Below, one piece after another: positions 23,036 through 35,654 of a stretch of 64,000 nucleotides of DNA. The notes beneath the pieces are model-generated. The model had not been told where the DNA came from and did no database searches. It saw only the letters and a list, made by a program, of their open reading frames with translations. Source of the stretch: Angiostrongylus vasorum (lineage: Eukaryota; Nematoda; Chromadorea; Rhabditida; Metastrongylidae); NCBI GenBank assembly GCA_018806985.1, contig JADANN010000060.1, positions 1 through 64,000 of the forward strand, in the 5' to 3' direction. A program made the translations under genes and the position numbers. The stretch's first letter is position 1. Each line of letters starts with the position of its first letter.

Positions 23036-23428
23036 ACCTCCAAACGGTTTAACGCCTCATCGTGGCTGGGAGTTGTTCCTGGGTGTCGGATTGCAATGTA
23101 CAGCGGGGGGATGATTCATTTCCCTGACAGGGTCTGTCAAGCTGAGAAGGAGTCCGGCGTTTCCATCAGGAGGTCTAGCTAAGAGGAAACCAATACCAGT
23201 ATCAACCACCGTCCTGGTATTAAAGTCGCATGATGGCAAGGCTCCCTCAGATCTACAAAGGCTGCGACTGCCTCTAGTGGTGAAGCCAGGGTTCAGACTT
23301 TGCCCAGGCCGACCTCGGGATTCCAGGGAACCAGAATGGCTTAACCAGCAAATCTGCAAAAAATAGAGATTTTGCTGGGGCTGCACAACCAGTGAGGACG
23401 GGCCATTCAAGTATCAAGTATCAAGTTC
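23036..23428 (+). mobile_element. SINE-like family C copy, full length
   Basis: The most complete copy: 5' end CCAAACGGTTTAACGCCTCA, the TGGGTGTCGGATTGCAATG block, AAACCAATACCAGTATC, TCGGGATTCCAGGGAACC, and the 3' end GGCTGCACAACCAGTGAGGA then GGGCCATTCAAGTATCAAG with a duplicated CAAGTAT. About 390 bp. Confidence 0.72.
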
Positions 23429-25194
23429 TGCATTGATATTAGTGCATTGGATTGCATTACTATTGTAGTGCCTTACCTTCTTATCCTCATAAATTTTTCC
23501 TAAGTACCTTCCCTCAGTCCCATATTTGGCATCTAATTGTCCAGAATATTTCGATAGCAATAAGCCATTTGAAAGGCGAAGGAAATGTAACAAGAACTAC
23601 GAGTGTTTTACTTCTACGACAGGAGGTTGGATGCAGACGGTTCCGACTTTTTCCTGGTGCTACGTACTCGTCCTAGGTTTATCGTTGCGGTTTTTTTTAA
23701 TCATAACAGTTTGGAATCAACATGGAAAACGAGCAGAGGAAAGCAAATAAAGAATCGTTCAATGGAACTAGATGTAGCTCTACAATTATTATTCCTTCTG
23801 AGTACTACTGAATTCATGACTCCGTACGTCACCGGTCTACTATACCGGCTACTACTCAGCGCTGCTGCAAAAATCGGAATCGAAAGTGAGTATAATGCTG
23901 CTGAGACAGTCTGAACTTCAAGATGACAATAATGCTGTGACTATTTCGACTCTGTGACTCGAGATCGATGTCAGATAGCTGAAAACAGTCATGCAAATAA
24001 TCGGCGAGAATAAATCACTTGAGGGATAAATAAGTACTTTTTGTTCGCGTATAGTTCTCTATTGATGAATAGAGAAGATCTGTTACTTTCTTCATTCCCG
24101 CGTCTATACACATGATCATAGTCTCGAGACAAAAAAGAAGTAGGTTCTACATTACCCTTTAAGATTGCGGCTCCAAATGCCACTCAACACGTCTCTAACT
24201 CTTCTGCCGGAATAGGAGCTGAGCCAATGGCCATTCAATGAATTAGTCTACCTAATTATGCCTATAAATAAGTTGCAAGGCATTTACTAGGACAGAAGGG
24301 AAACTTATGACATATACAATTGCCTGCACCTTTCTAAATACTAGGTTATCCCATATACTATCAGTAGTTGTGACACGTTTTTTTTAGTAGAGACAATTTC
24401 ATGGAATATACCAGATTGTGAAAAGAAGAAGACACGAAGCTTTGGTTTCGAACATTTTGCAGGAAATACGATTTGAAACCATTGCTAAATTGTTCAGTTC
24501 ATGACTGGCATGCTTAGGTAGCGGTGAAAGTGAACCTGGATCAAATCGTAGAATTTATTCAGTGGTCGTGGCACTACTGCAAAAGAACTCGCTCTGAGTT
24601 CATTGACGTCGTTTTGGATGTGCTATAAAATGGCCAGAACGTTGTTCTGATGTGAGGAAAGAAAATGAGAATGACATTCACACCGTTTCGTGGACTCACT
24701 TGAATGTTTCTATATCCGATTCGTATCACTTCCACAGTATCCGATTCGAGCACTATACATCTACATCAGTGGTTCGGTTGCTCCATCACATATGAATAAT
24801 GAAGAGAGGAAATGACAGTCTGGAAGCCTTCTAGTCTGTAATGTTTTGCCTATTAACTGCACTGTATAGACAGGAAGGCTGATATTTGATGCAATTCAGC
24901 GTTTCAGGTTCAAAAGTGGTGAAAGGAGTTTCCATGCAGCCTTGTGTTTGTCAATGAAACCTAAACAAAATTCGCGATGCCTTCCGATGACATTCAAAAT
25001 GGCTTATCTGGGATGCATGCCCATTGACAGTATGAGAAATAATAGATGGGAAAGGAAAAGTTTCTTTTTTTTCGATGGTGTAATGATATTAGTAATCCAC
25101 TGCTTGTCTCACCGACTAATTGTTTATAGCGTTAGGAATGGAGTGCTCCAGTGTCCATATCAATGCCATGGCTGATGATAATACTCTTTGAAGG
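23429..25194. other. AT-rich spacer
   Basis: Overlapping open frames at 23452-23914 lack motifs. No gene or repeat family recognised. Confidence 0.5.
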
Positions 25195-25355
25195 ACTTAA
25201 CAATAATTCGAATTCGAGATGCTCAACTGAGGAAGATCCGGTTCGATGCGAGGCGAAGACGGCACATTGAGAAGAGGAACAACTATGACCCATCGACAAG
25301 GATCATCGGCTCTGATGAGGACGGAGACGTCGAAGCGTTAGCCGAATAAACATCT
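25195..25355 (+). ncRNA. Second-type hammerhead-like motif overlapping an ORF end
   Basis: At 25305-25350: stem I strand ATCGGCT, core CTGATGA (25312-25318), stem II GACG-GAGA-CGTC, then GAAGCGTT and AGCCGAAT, which closes a six-pair stem I. It has GAAG rather than GAAA, giving a G-U closing pair in stem III. The same bases (25210-25345) read as a coding tail: KIRFDARRRR, then DPSTRIIGSDEDGDVEALAE and a stop, so ribozyme and C-terminal codons would overlap. The parent element is not identified; a PLE-type element is likely. Related decayed copies are at 7210-7385 and 17990-18110. Confidence 0.5.
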
Positions 25356-25726
25356 CAACCTCGTGTAAGCTCAACAATGTAAACACATGTTGATTATTAC
25401 AGTAGTGAGGTTAGATGACGGTCGGTTCCAAAAATATGTTCTCACAGTTTCAGAATTTAATCTAGGTGTTCTCCTTCTAACTAGACATAATTCCACGAAA
25501 CAATTTCGCCGATATATTTGCCATTACTCCGCTCTTCTAGGGACCTACTAGAATTTGCCTACACTTGTGCAATATCCGTTTTTTTCTGCCGTTTGACCAA
25601 ATTAGAGAGCGGTGTCCGTATGGGCGTGACTCAATTAAATAACTCTCATATTAGATTGATTATTCGACAGATAATGTAAATTTTCATCATTTCATGTGAG
25701 CTCTAACCGGTTACAAATTCTTTTTT
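25356..25726. other. Spacer left of PLE-d
   Basis: Nothing recognised except TCTAACCGG at 25702, a candidate half of the PLE-d target duplication. Confidence 0.5.
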
Positions 25727-28700
25727 ACAGCAATCGCAAGGTTGTTATTCAGCACACGTTTAATTCCTCACAAATATAACGCACACAACACAACGGTAGC
25801 TGACGTTTCGGCAGTATCGCCTTCTTCAGAGCCTGGAAGGGTACACTAATACGCAACTTATTGGGTCAAACGCTTCAACAACGCAAAGAAAAAGATGAAA
25901 ATCTGCGCAATAATCACACGATCACCGGCTTCTCGAAAAACCACCGTTTTTATCTGTTTTCCACCAAGGAAGAACAGCCGTTTAGGGTCGCATATGGTTG
26001 ATTACTGCACCACCCCCACGTCAAATATCAGTTGTGAGATGCGGGGCTACTCACGCGTTATCTTGGGAGCATTCTTCCCCCTTATTCATCCTCGGATTTT
26101 TGGAATTTATCCAAAAAGCCTCGAGAAATTTCCGCGTTGGTGTTTTAGTCTCCCGTGCGATGATAGCGACTTTTATATCAAAATCTTCTCCGCTATGTTT
26201 TTGTGTTCTATGCGTGCCTTGTGGCGTGCCTTCTTTTGATTTTCGTTTGCCATCTAGGTGTTCTTTTATGCGGATACATAAAAGTCTGCCCGTTTGGCCA
26301 ATGTATTCATCTCCGCAAGTACTACAAGAAATCAGGTATATCGTACCTGAACTCATGAGGTCACTATCTCTTCCGTAAGGGCAAATTACGCAATTTGGTG
26401 TTTCACATAGACGGTCATATAGGCGGTTACGAACTAACTGACGACGTAAAGTATCCGGTAGTATGTCAACTATCGCTGCCGATTAGTCTAGATCTGCCCT
26501 TCTTAAGCATCGCTTTATCGCAACACTTATTTCTTTGCTAATGAAGGGCAAGAGAGACGGGATTTTGTTTCGGCCAAACCCTTCGTTTTGCGACGTCGCT
26601 TTCCTTCTAAACTTATCTCTTGGTGTTACTATTTCGTAGCCATTGGAGATGGCTATTCCCCGAGCCAACTTGTGCGATTCTTCCTTTAGTTCCCTACTTG
26701 TGCACAAAGGTGGCTGTTCGAAACATGTTTTTCGCAAGCACCCTCTTTGTGTGTTAAGGGTGGGAAGAAAGGAAATGAACGAAGATGTTCTTGTTACTTC
26801 GCTTTCTGTACCACTTTGTCATGTGGCCGCTACTTGATAGGCTTATTTGAACGTTAAAAACGGAAGCCAGTTTTTTCTCGGTTTCTCCCGGGTGAACTTA
26901 ATGTACTCAGACTACTCGTTCAATAATTCGAAACGTTTGTCCATCTCCTCCTGCGCAAAGAAGACGACAAAACAATCACCTATGTACGTGCAGTAGAGTA
27001 GTGGCCGGAGACCGAGAACGGGGGCTTCTACTCTAGACATAAATGCAATGGCAAGGCTTGGTGCCAAACGGTATCCCATTGCCAACCTACTCATTTGAGC
27101 GTAGTATTTCCCAGACTATTTGGAAATCGAACAGTTTAGGCACTCCTTTAAGAGAGCCATAAGCTGCTGGATGAACAAGCCATGCATATTTATTCTTCTT
27201 TCAAGTTCAACAAGAAGTTCGAAAATGGCTTACATTGCGGGGTCATTCGATACGTTGGTGTACAGCGCGGTAACGTCGAAGGACTCCATCACGTACGCAT
27301 AACGTGTTACGTAGACGTTCTAGGAACATTTGGGTGTTCGTGAGGTGAGCTGGAATATGTTTAAGTAACTGGGTCAGTACTAGGCTTAGAAAACCAGGTT
27401 ATCCTCTCCGTTGGCCCGTCTGCACAGCTGATGATGGGTCTAACGTTGAATGACGATGGATTGGTCGACGCAAGATCATCAGGTGATACCAACGTATGTG
27501 GTTTAGTAAGTAGGTATAAGATAAGGCATGTTGATCTATTGGCTTTAAAGTGCGTAATAACCGGTGATTTTAAACCTGCCGCCTTTGCCACTTTGACACA
27601 CAGATTGTTTAGTTTTGGGTATTGACTTTTGTATTCCCTTTCAGATGACGGCCGATAAAGGGCAACATCACTAAGATATTCCTCAGTTATCTTAACATCT
27701 AGCTGGCGGGGGAATAACTACGAACTCTCCCCGTTATCACTAACTGATAGCCTAATGGTCTTTGAATCTATTAAATCTCTAATTTTTTTGCATGCCACAC
27801 TTTTTGTGCGGATGTGAGGTTAGAGATAAATCTTCTATCGCGATAGTGATTAACAGTGTTGAGAACGGCGGCCGAAAACATGCAGAATTTTGTGTCAATT
27901 CCGTCGTTGGAGTCCTGCTGTCTAAAAAACGTTTTAGGGAAAGGAGATGGTGATAATGTCGCTGCCTGTTAGTTTTCACCTCTATTTGATGTTTCTTGTT
28001 TGGCCTGATAGCGGAGTCGATCTTGAAGCTCATAAAGGTTTCATGCTATCCTATGCAGGGTCGTTTTGGAAATGGGCTGTGATGGTGCAAAAAGTTGGGC
28101 CCAATTCTAATAGCGAACGCGCGTTCTCAAGTATTGTTGTCTCCCCAATCACGGTGACCCTCAATTTTCTTCGTGCGTTATCAACCCTATTTTGACTATT
28201 ATCAGAAGCGTGAAGAAATTGTTTTCGGTTGTTTCTTGAAGCTGAGACATGTGAAATACTCAAAAGATTTTCGAATTTTCGTTGTAAGGTTATTTTGGCA
28301 TAAGACCTAATAGAATCGCATATCAGTATTGACCCACCAACTATTCTTGTCCAAAGTTGACCCTCCAAATACAAAGCACAAAAATGTTCCTTCGTCACAC
28401 ATTTCATCTTTCTTGCGAACATATCGTTCCATTTGCTTCGTAGTGCGACGCGAAGTAGTTCCATTTCCATGCCTCATACTTGCTGGCTGTCATCTGGTTT
28501 ACTGCATATCTCGTGAAACCGTTTCCGTTTTATAAACTTCGGCACGACTCGATGTTGAATGCAGCGGCGCAGAAAGTGGATCTGTTGTCTACCTAAGACG
28601 ATCTTTTGTTTGCGCTTCCTTCACAAGTCGAAATTGTCTTGCTGGTACTTCTTTTACAGTTCCCAAGATCGACTTTTTGTTAACCTCGGCATTGGATTAT

Positions 28701-28793
28701 AAATCTAATGCTCTTTTTTTACAGCAATTGCAAGGTTGTTATTCAGCACATGTTTAATTCCTCACAAATATAACACATACAACACAACGGTAG
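25727..28793 (-). mobile_element. Penelope-like retroelement PLE-d, near full length, broken ORF
   Basis: Inverted relative of PLE-c with the same order of parts. On the minus strand it begins CTACCGTTGTG at 28793 and ends in a 3' pseudo-LTR (about 25727-25850) that contains an intact hammerhead-like motif and then repeats about 100 bp of the 5' end. The N-terminal region lies at 28051-28470, the RT domain at about 27600-26900 (KPHTLVSPDDLASTNPSSF, ISCADGPTERITWF, MGYRLAPSLAIAF, CTYIGDCFVVF), and the GIY-YIG endonuclease at 26356-26051 (GTIYLISCSTC, DEYIGQTGR, LCIRIKEHLDGKRK). Several frameshifts make it non-coding. The 9-bp word TCTAACCGG occurs at 25702-25710 and 28799-28807, close to both ends, and may be the target-site duplication. 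Confidence 0.88.
25789..25838 (-). ncRNA. Hammerhead-ribozyme-like motif, 3' pseudo-LTR of PLE-d
   Basis: On the minus strand: CTGAAGA (25829-25823), stem II GGC-GATACT-GCC, GAAACGTC (25809-25802), then AGCTACCG. All core bases are present, apart from the extra A before stem II seen in the family. Predicted cleavage is between 25802 and 25801. Confidence 0.65.
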
Positions 28794-28807
28794 TCCCATC
28801 TAACCGG

Positions 28808-29703
28808 CTTGTTTAATTGGTTGATGTGGCAACCGTGCAAAGGTGGCACGACTAACAGGACTTCTAGTTATAGAGCGATTCACCATGTGCTTTCAGGATT
28901 TGGTCCTTTTCTGTTAGTTCCCAGAATTCATTTGTCGGGTTGAGATCGCTTTTTGATTTGACGCTTTCAAACTCATTTGAAATTCACGGAATTGTCGGCC
29001 ATTGCAAAAAACCATGTACTTTGTGCGCTTCTAATCTGCCGTTGTTCAATTGCTGCACTCCTTGTTATATGACGTACTGAGAAATAAAAGATATGAAAAA
29101 ACAGAAACATAACACATTACAATTTTACCCTCATCATGGCATGATCTTAAATGATAGGTCGACATATAAGATATGGACGCTTAATAGTTCAAAAGAATAA
29201 TTCTTCGTGATCAAGGGTGTTTCAATAAGGAGAGGACACGAACTCTATCAACTACTTCAGCATCTCAACTCTTTCGGTGTACAGTATCTTCTTCTCTCGA
29301 CAAATCTGATTATGCCGTCATTACTGTTAAAATAGAAACATTCAAAATGTTTTATGAGAAACATACAAATAATCGAAAACAATTGAATCAGATTTCGACG
29401 ATAGAGCAACTAAAGCAATAAAGAGCAACTCCATTCAACTTTGTATTTAGAGTAGCGGATAATTCAGAAATCAAACCGCCGATTTGCTGAAGCAGAGCCT
29501 CAGAAAATTGTCAGAACCACTACTGGTCGCTCGACTTTGCAGACGTTTGCTACCATTTTTTTAGCTCACTTTTCCGAAAATGCAAGGTTATTGAGTGCTA
29601 GAAAATTTTTTTCATATAATTTCACTTTTTTCCATGTTCAAGTAGTTTTTCTTTTCAGGCTTGCCGCTTTCCAATACGAACCGCGTGAGGTGCACTAACT
29701 TTT
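28808..29703. other. AT-rich spacer
   Basis: Nothing recognised. Confidence 0.5.
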
Positions 29704-29705
29704 TG

Positions 29706-29757
<52 letters not shown>

Positions 29758-29778
29758 TACATATACACATGTATATGT
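29704..29778. repeat. (TA)n microsatellite with ACATATA interruptions
   Basis: A pure TA run of about 25 units, then degenerate ACATATACACATGTATATG. It touches the 3' end of a SINE C copy. Confidence 0.9.
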
Positions 29779-30118
29779 ACTTTGATACTTGAATAACCCG
29801 TCCTCTCTCCATTTTTCGGAGATTGGCTGGTGAAATCATTGTGGTTCCCAGGAAACCCGAGGTCAGCCGTGTCAAAGTCTGGCCCAGGTGTTCACCACCA
29901 CAGTCAGTCGCAGCCCTTGCGGATCAGAGAGAGATTTGCCACCATGCGACGGACGCTGGAAGATCCTGGTATTGGTTTACTCTTAGCTAGGCTTCGTGAT
30001 GGAAACGCCGGACTCCTTCTCAGCTTGGGAGACTTTGCCAGGCGATGAATTTCGCTGTTGTACATCGCAGCCCGACACCGAAGAACACATCCCACCTACG
30101 ATGAGGCGGTAAGCCAAT
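29779..30118 (-). mobile_element. SINE-like family C copy
   Basis: Opens with GATACTTGAATAACCCGTCC (3' end), then GTGGTTCCCAGGAAACC, TCCTGGTATTGGTTTACTC, ACATCGCAGCCCGACACC and CTACGATGAGGCGGTAAGCC (5' end). Both ends meet TA microsatellites (29704-29775 and 30124-30195). Confidence 0.7.
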
Positions 30119-30123
30119 GGGAG

Positions 30124-30142
30124 TACATATATATACATATAC

Positions 30143-30194
<52 letters not shown>

Positions 30195-30198
30195 TATC
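30124..30198. repeat. (TA)n microsatellite
   Basis: ATATATATACATATACG then about 25 TA units, between a SINE C copy and the 5' region of RTE-1. Open frames rich in Tyr and Ile here are artefacts. Confidence 0.9.
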
Positions 30199-30249
30199 AC
30201 ACGGTGCCTCCCTCATATTTGGGATTTCGAGCTGAGTTAATTGCGAGGA

Positions 30250-33200
30250 TACGTGGCGCATCCCCAGGTGGTGGACAGAGGGTTAATCGCGGACGAAAAG
30301 TGAACGTTCCTGAGTTGCAGGTGGATCCAGGAAATGGACTCTGTATTTCTGCTGCGCCGATTTGATACATACTTCCTGAAACGAGGCATATTCATGTATG
30401 TCTGCGTGGGTGTGCTCCCTTTTATGAGCATTGTATGCTACGAGTCCAATGGGCCAAAAGCCTTCCATCAGGTAACAGGGAAGTACATAGGAGAAGGTTA
30501 GGATTCGCCTACAACAAATAAGCTCCGTTTCCACTCTGTGAAAAAACTGACAAGCTATCCGTGAGTATACCCACCCCCCCACGTTTAGAGCTAAGCAGGT
30601 TAAGTGGGTATCCAAGAGCTAAACCCCGATACGACAGTGTTGGGTGTAACAAGTACGGCGAGGATACTAAAATCTCAGGGACATTTTAAGTTTCCTAGAC
30701 CGCAATGGACTAAGGTGACAATCTGTACTTACAGTGTACACACTCTTGCATCTGATTTCTGGATAGTAGACTTGAACATGCAAGCAAGAAGGATAAGGTA
30801 CGAGGTAATCTATCTGCCTGGCTGCGACTAGAAGATGCCACTCAATCAAGGCCGTTTATGACTCCGGAGAAGAACTGTTCCTCGATACATGCGACAGTAG
30901 AGCATACGGCCGTGTCCCATAAACTTCATATCATACGAACCACTAACATCCCAAATCGGATGTTTACGATTGAAGAGATATGGATCAATACGGGCCATGA
31001 CAATATTTGTCGTTTATGCACCGACATCAAACTGTGACGAAGAAGAAGTCGAAGCGTTTTGTGTGGACTTAGAGAAGTTCTGCAGAGAAGACCGCTCATT
31101 TCTCAAGGTAATCATTGGAGATTTTCACGCTATAATGGCTTAAAGAAAAACGCCTGAGGAAGGTCACATTGGGACCGACGGATTAGAATGGAACGAACAG
31201 GGTGAGCTGCTGCCTGAGTTGATCACGACGACTGAGAACTTTCATGGTAACTCGCAATTCCAGAACCCCCACAGGCAGCTCTGGGCGTGGGAGTTTTCCA
31301 GTGGAGAGCTACCTTAACGAAATAGACCACATCATAATAAATAGAAGGTTTTGTCTTACCGATGTCGCTGTTGTCCCAAAATTCTACACTGTATCGGCCA
31401 ATCGCCTCCTTCGTGCAAAATTTCGTTTTTCACGGAAAGGAGATAAAGCAGGTAAATGCATGGACCAAAGTCGCAAAACCACCATAAACTGGGATTTCAT
31501 TTCATTAGTCCGCCGTTGGGAAAATGCCGTTCTCGATAACATCGACGAAGAATACGATCGGCTCGTTCAAAATCTTCACTTTAGCGCTATGAAAGCTGAG
31601 TGTTCGAAAGTCACCAATAGACGTCTGCCTCCAGAAACACTCAAGCTGATACGCCAGTGTGGGATCGCACGTGATGCAGGCAATCGCCAGCACGCGTCGG
31701 AACTTGCAAAATAATGAAGACAGGCAATGAAAGATCTTAAAGAGAGAAGAGCAGCAGTCATGGTCGAAGCTGCAGAAGTTGGGAAAAAGCATTCGCAAAG
31801 CCCATCGGGGGTTTCGTTAATTGCTAAACCAGGACGATTGCACTCCGAGGCTATGGAGAAATGCATTCACGATTACTACTAGGATCTCTTTAATAGCTAT
31901 GTCCTCTTTCCCTCATATTAAATAGAGGGTGATGGATATGTCGTAGCACGGGTTCTTCCCTCCAAAGTCCGGCATACTACTTCGTCGGAGAAAATTCGAA
32001 CAGCACTATGTGCGGATAGGATTAAATCTTAACACCTGAAGAACCTTCCGCCAGTCCCTCATAAACACACTAGCTCCATAAGCTACCGGTTTGAATGCAT
32101 GGTTCCTACTCTGTAAAAGACCAGCAAGACCGTGCTGTTGTTCAAGAATGGTGACCTCCACGATATCGTCAATTATGGCCCAATCTCCTTGCCGTCTTTC
32201 GTCTACAAACTTTTCACAACGCTCATGCTAAACAGGATCGGCACAACACTGGACGAAGGACAGCGATGTGAGCAAGCAGGGTTAAGAAAGGGATTTAGTA
32301 CGATGGACCACATCCACACGATAACAAGGCTCATTGAAGTATCGCGAGAGTACAAAAGACCGCTCTGTCTCACTTTTTAATCGATTTACAGAAGACCATT
32401 GATTCAACTGAAATAGAAGCAGTCATAGATGCCCTTGATAGTCAAGGAGTCCCTACTCAGTATATGAAGATTCTTCGTGAACTGTACAAAGATTTCACAA
32501 CCAACATATCACCATTCTACAACGATATTAACATTGACGTCAAAAGATGGGTTAGACAAGTCAATACCATCTCGCCAAAATTATTTACCGCCACCCTCCA
32601 GAACGCCATGCGAACAATGGAATGGGATAATATGGGAGTGAAAATCGATGGTCGGCAGTTACACCATCTTCGCTTTGCTGATGACATCGTCCTAATGACA
32701 CCAAGCATTAGCCAAGCGGAACGTATCCTTGCCGACTTTGTCAAAGCCTGTGGAAAGTTGTTCTTCAACTAAATCTCACAAAAACGATGTTCATGAGGAA
32801 CGGATTGGTTTCATATTCCGCATTCACGCTCAACGGAACGAGTATCTCCAGTCTTATGTCTATCCAGGTCGAGAAACGAACATGATGGACGATTTAATTG
32901 CAGAGTTGAGTAGGAGGAAACGAGTGGCTTGGTGAGCCTTCAGGAGCATCTAGGATGTGGGGAATAGAACAAAGAACACCCGACTCCATGCCCACCTTTT
33001 CGACTCCACTGCACTTCTTGCCTTAACGTTTGCGTCAAAAAACCTGGTTGTTGCGTAAGCAAAATGGAAGACCACTTAGCGTTACTGAACGCGCAGTCGA
33101 AAGGGCGATGCTAAGAGTATCCCGTCTCACACAAGTAAGGGAAGGGATCCGAAGCCCCGACCTGCGTCAGCGATCAGAAATCAAAGATGCCGTTCTGTAC

Positions 33201-33495
33201 GCCAAACAGTTGAACATAAGGTGGGCCGGACACGTAATGCGGATGAACGACAACCGATGGACAAGAGCCGTTAGTGACTGGATTCACTGGGATGTTAAAC
33301 GCACTGCAGCAACGCCACCAAGCCAATGGTCAGAGTTTTCACGAAAAGCCTAGAAGAAAGATACCATGCCCAACAATTTGCAAGCAGAACTCACTGGGCT
33401 ACTGTTGCATGCTGCAGAGAAAAAAAGAAGATTTACTGGCGCCCGCTCGAGTCAGTAGCTGATCAATGGGACTAAAGGTGATACGGGTGATATTG
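30250..33495 (+). mobile_element. RTE-clade LINE, copy RTE-1, near full length, degraded
   Basis: Non-LTR retrotransposon with an apurinic-type endonuclease then reverse transcriptase. A 5' region (30250-30700) that also starts RTE-2 and RTE-3 is followed by endonuclease remnants (TICTYSVHTLASDF near 30720; ARTLAS is usual), VVYAPTSN-like and IGDFHA blocks, NEIDHIIINRRFCLTDVAVV (31312-31371), a connecting region (31440-31860), RT blocks (YGPISLPSFVYKLFTTLMLN near 32180, EQAGLRKGFSTMDHIHTITR near 32265) and the catalytic LRFADDIVLM (near 32670). The C-terminal part ends with IRWAGHVMRMNDNRW (near 33210). Many frameshifts and stops. This is the only one of the three related copies that keeps the FADD box. 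The 3' end is a TGATACGGGTGATA-like tail. Confidence 0.88.
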
Positions 33496-35410
33496 GAAAA
33501 GTGAGGCGCATGTATCGCAATGAGCTGGAAACACACACGTAGTCGTTGCTTCGATCACTAGCCACTTGCAAAGCTGGTCGCCTAACTTCATGAATCTGCA
33601 GATTGGTGGGTAATCGACTGCTATTTCAATTTCAATTGCTAAGATAGTCGGAGGTTATCACGTAGAATGGATAGGTATAAGAAATACGACACTCAACATA
33701 AATTCTAATGCATCTTTGAATGCTTTGTACTATGCGATTGGACAATATTCCAAAGCAACATGCAGAAAGTGGTAATATACATGCGTCTACAGCGATGAAA
33801 CAAAGTTCCTTCGACACCTTCATTCAGTGTCAAGAAAAAAACCCCGCAAGTCCATCACAATCTGAAGCTAGGCGTCGGCATCGATGGAGTCCCAGACATG
33901 CGAAAATACCGTGTGCGATCACGTCTCCCATTCAATGGCGATGCCACAAGGAGGACAACTTGGACGAGAACTCTTCTCGTTCGAGGCCTAAACACAAACG
34001 ATGCCGCAGGCTTTGAGAGCAGTCAAGAAATTTTCGATAGCTGGAGGGCTTGTCGGATTGGGAACATCAGAATTTGGTGGGAAAAGCTTTGATTTATCGA
34101 TCTAGAGGTGTATGAGCTGTACTTGCTACATTTCCCTAAAGTTTCACTCAATATTTGCAATACTGACATTGCTACTAGTGCCTTCATCTGAGCATTCTAC
34201 ATCACAACCCACCATAACAAGTGGAAATCGAATAACAGCGAATCACTTCACAAAAACGGAACTTATGCCATACATAAAGGACCATATTGGTTTTCTAATA
34301 TCCCCAAATAATTTTCGATAACTAGAGGACTTACGAAATTGATAAAGAGACCCAGCAGCTCTTCTAAACTATAGTTTTTCTATTTCAAGTTTACTTGGAA
34401 ACCGGACACTGAAAAATGATTCTTCGCAGTGGCAGAATAAAAAGGATCGTTTCTTGTTGGTCGAACATCCCTAACCTTTCCACTTCAAATGATAAAGTTC
34501 ACTAGGAGCTGAGATACGCCTGTTGAAACGCGAAGATGATTCCGATCTCCTACAAAGTGGAAGTGAAGGCCAATGAATAGGTTAAGAAATTAGCAACACT
34601 AATGAATTGGTGGATTTTTTGACAATTTTTTTCGGAGAAATCAAAGACACTCTTCCGTCACTCTTGAACAGTACACCAGGAGTTCCAGGTAGGTGAGAGG
34701 TCTCGTCTAAGATATCGAAGTTCTATATCTTACCTTCTCGGTTGATTCTCTCGTTTTAGTTCCCTTCGTTCTTTCTCACCTACCTCAACTTTGGTAACAC
34801 CAACGTTTTTTACTTATGAATAAAGGACAGTGGATAACCGAACACAGAGCAAACTCCATCCTTCAACATTATCCCATGGTTGTTACGTTACTTGTGCATT
34901 GTTCTTCGTATAAAATTCTCATTTAATGTGTTAAAAAAAACAATACACTTTCAAATGCCACCATGGGTTCACACTGATCGCTAATTGATTTCATCCACAG
35001 TTTCAGTGCAGCCCTCCATGCGTTCCTAGGATGGAGACTCACAAGCACATTATGTGAATGAAAAAAGGATCTGTGCAGCATTCTTGTGCTCTCATCCTGT
35101 ACAAGGTTGCACTTTATAAGTACCATGTGACCTTCATCGAAATACCACTTCAATAGTGCCGTAACATCCGGTCATTCCCAAAGCGTATAGGAGTTTCACT
35201 ATTAAATTTCGAATCCATCATTTCCCCGTTCTGTTTCGCTCCCACTTGTTCATAGCTTTTAGTCGGACAATACTTGAAGATATATACCCTCATACTACTA
35301 CATCGATGTATTGCAGAAGCCTGCCATATTCTCAATATCGTTGTTTCCTCTTTAGATTTCCCTTTCATATTTATCTCGTCATATCACCACTGCTGTATTA
35401 ATATTGTCCC
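33496..35410. other. Spacer
   Basis: Open frames at 33720-34092 are somewhat Arg-rich but have no family motifs. GATAGCTGGAGGGCTTG (near 34038) and GATAACTAGAGGACTTAC (near 34317) are weakly related words, possibly an unrecognised repeat. Confidence 0.4.
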
Positions 35411-35508
35411 TATATATACACATAGTTATATATATGTGTATATGATATATATATATATATATATATCCATATATGCACATGCATGTATATAACTTGTGGC
35501 ACGTGGTG

Positions 35509-35555
<47 letters not shown>

Positions 35556-35590
35556 TTATATAAATGCATGCGTGCACATATGTATGTGTA

Positions 35591-35646
<56 letters not shown>
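35411..35646. repeat. Cluster of (TA)n tracts
   Basis: Three TA runs (35443-35466, 35515-35549, 35596-35644) separated by ATGCACATGCATGTA-like purine-pyrimidine sequence. Open frames rich in Tyr and Ile on both strands come from the repeat and are not genes. Confidence 0.9.
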
Positions 35647-35647
<1 letters not shown>

Positions 35648-35654
35648 TAAGCGC

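Noticed and set aside
26051..26356. GIY-YIG nuclease frame as a homing endonuclease or host repair gene
   Set aside because: It is the endonuclease domain at the end of a Penelope-like element, with the RT domain upstream and the pseudo-LTR downstream.
25998..26378. 126-codon plus-strand frame over the PLE-d endonuclease
   Set aside because: Antisense shadow of the PLE coding region; the similar plus-strand frames at 63336-63896 arise in the same way.
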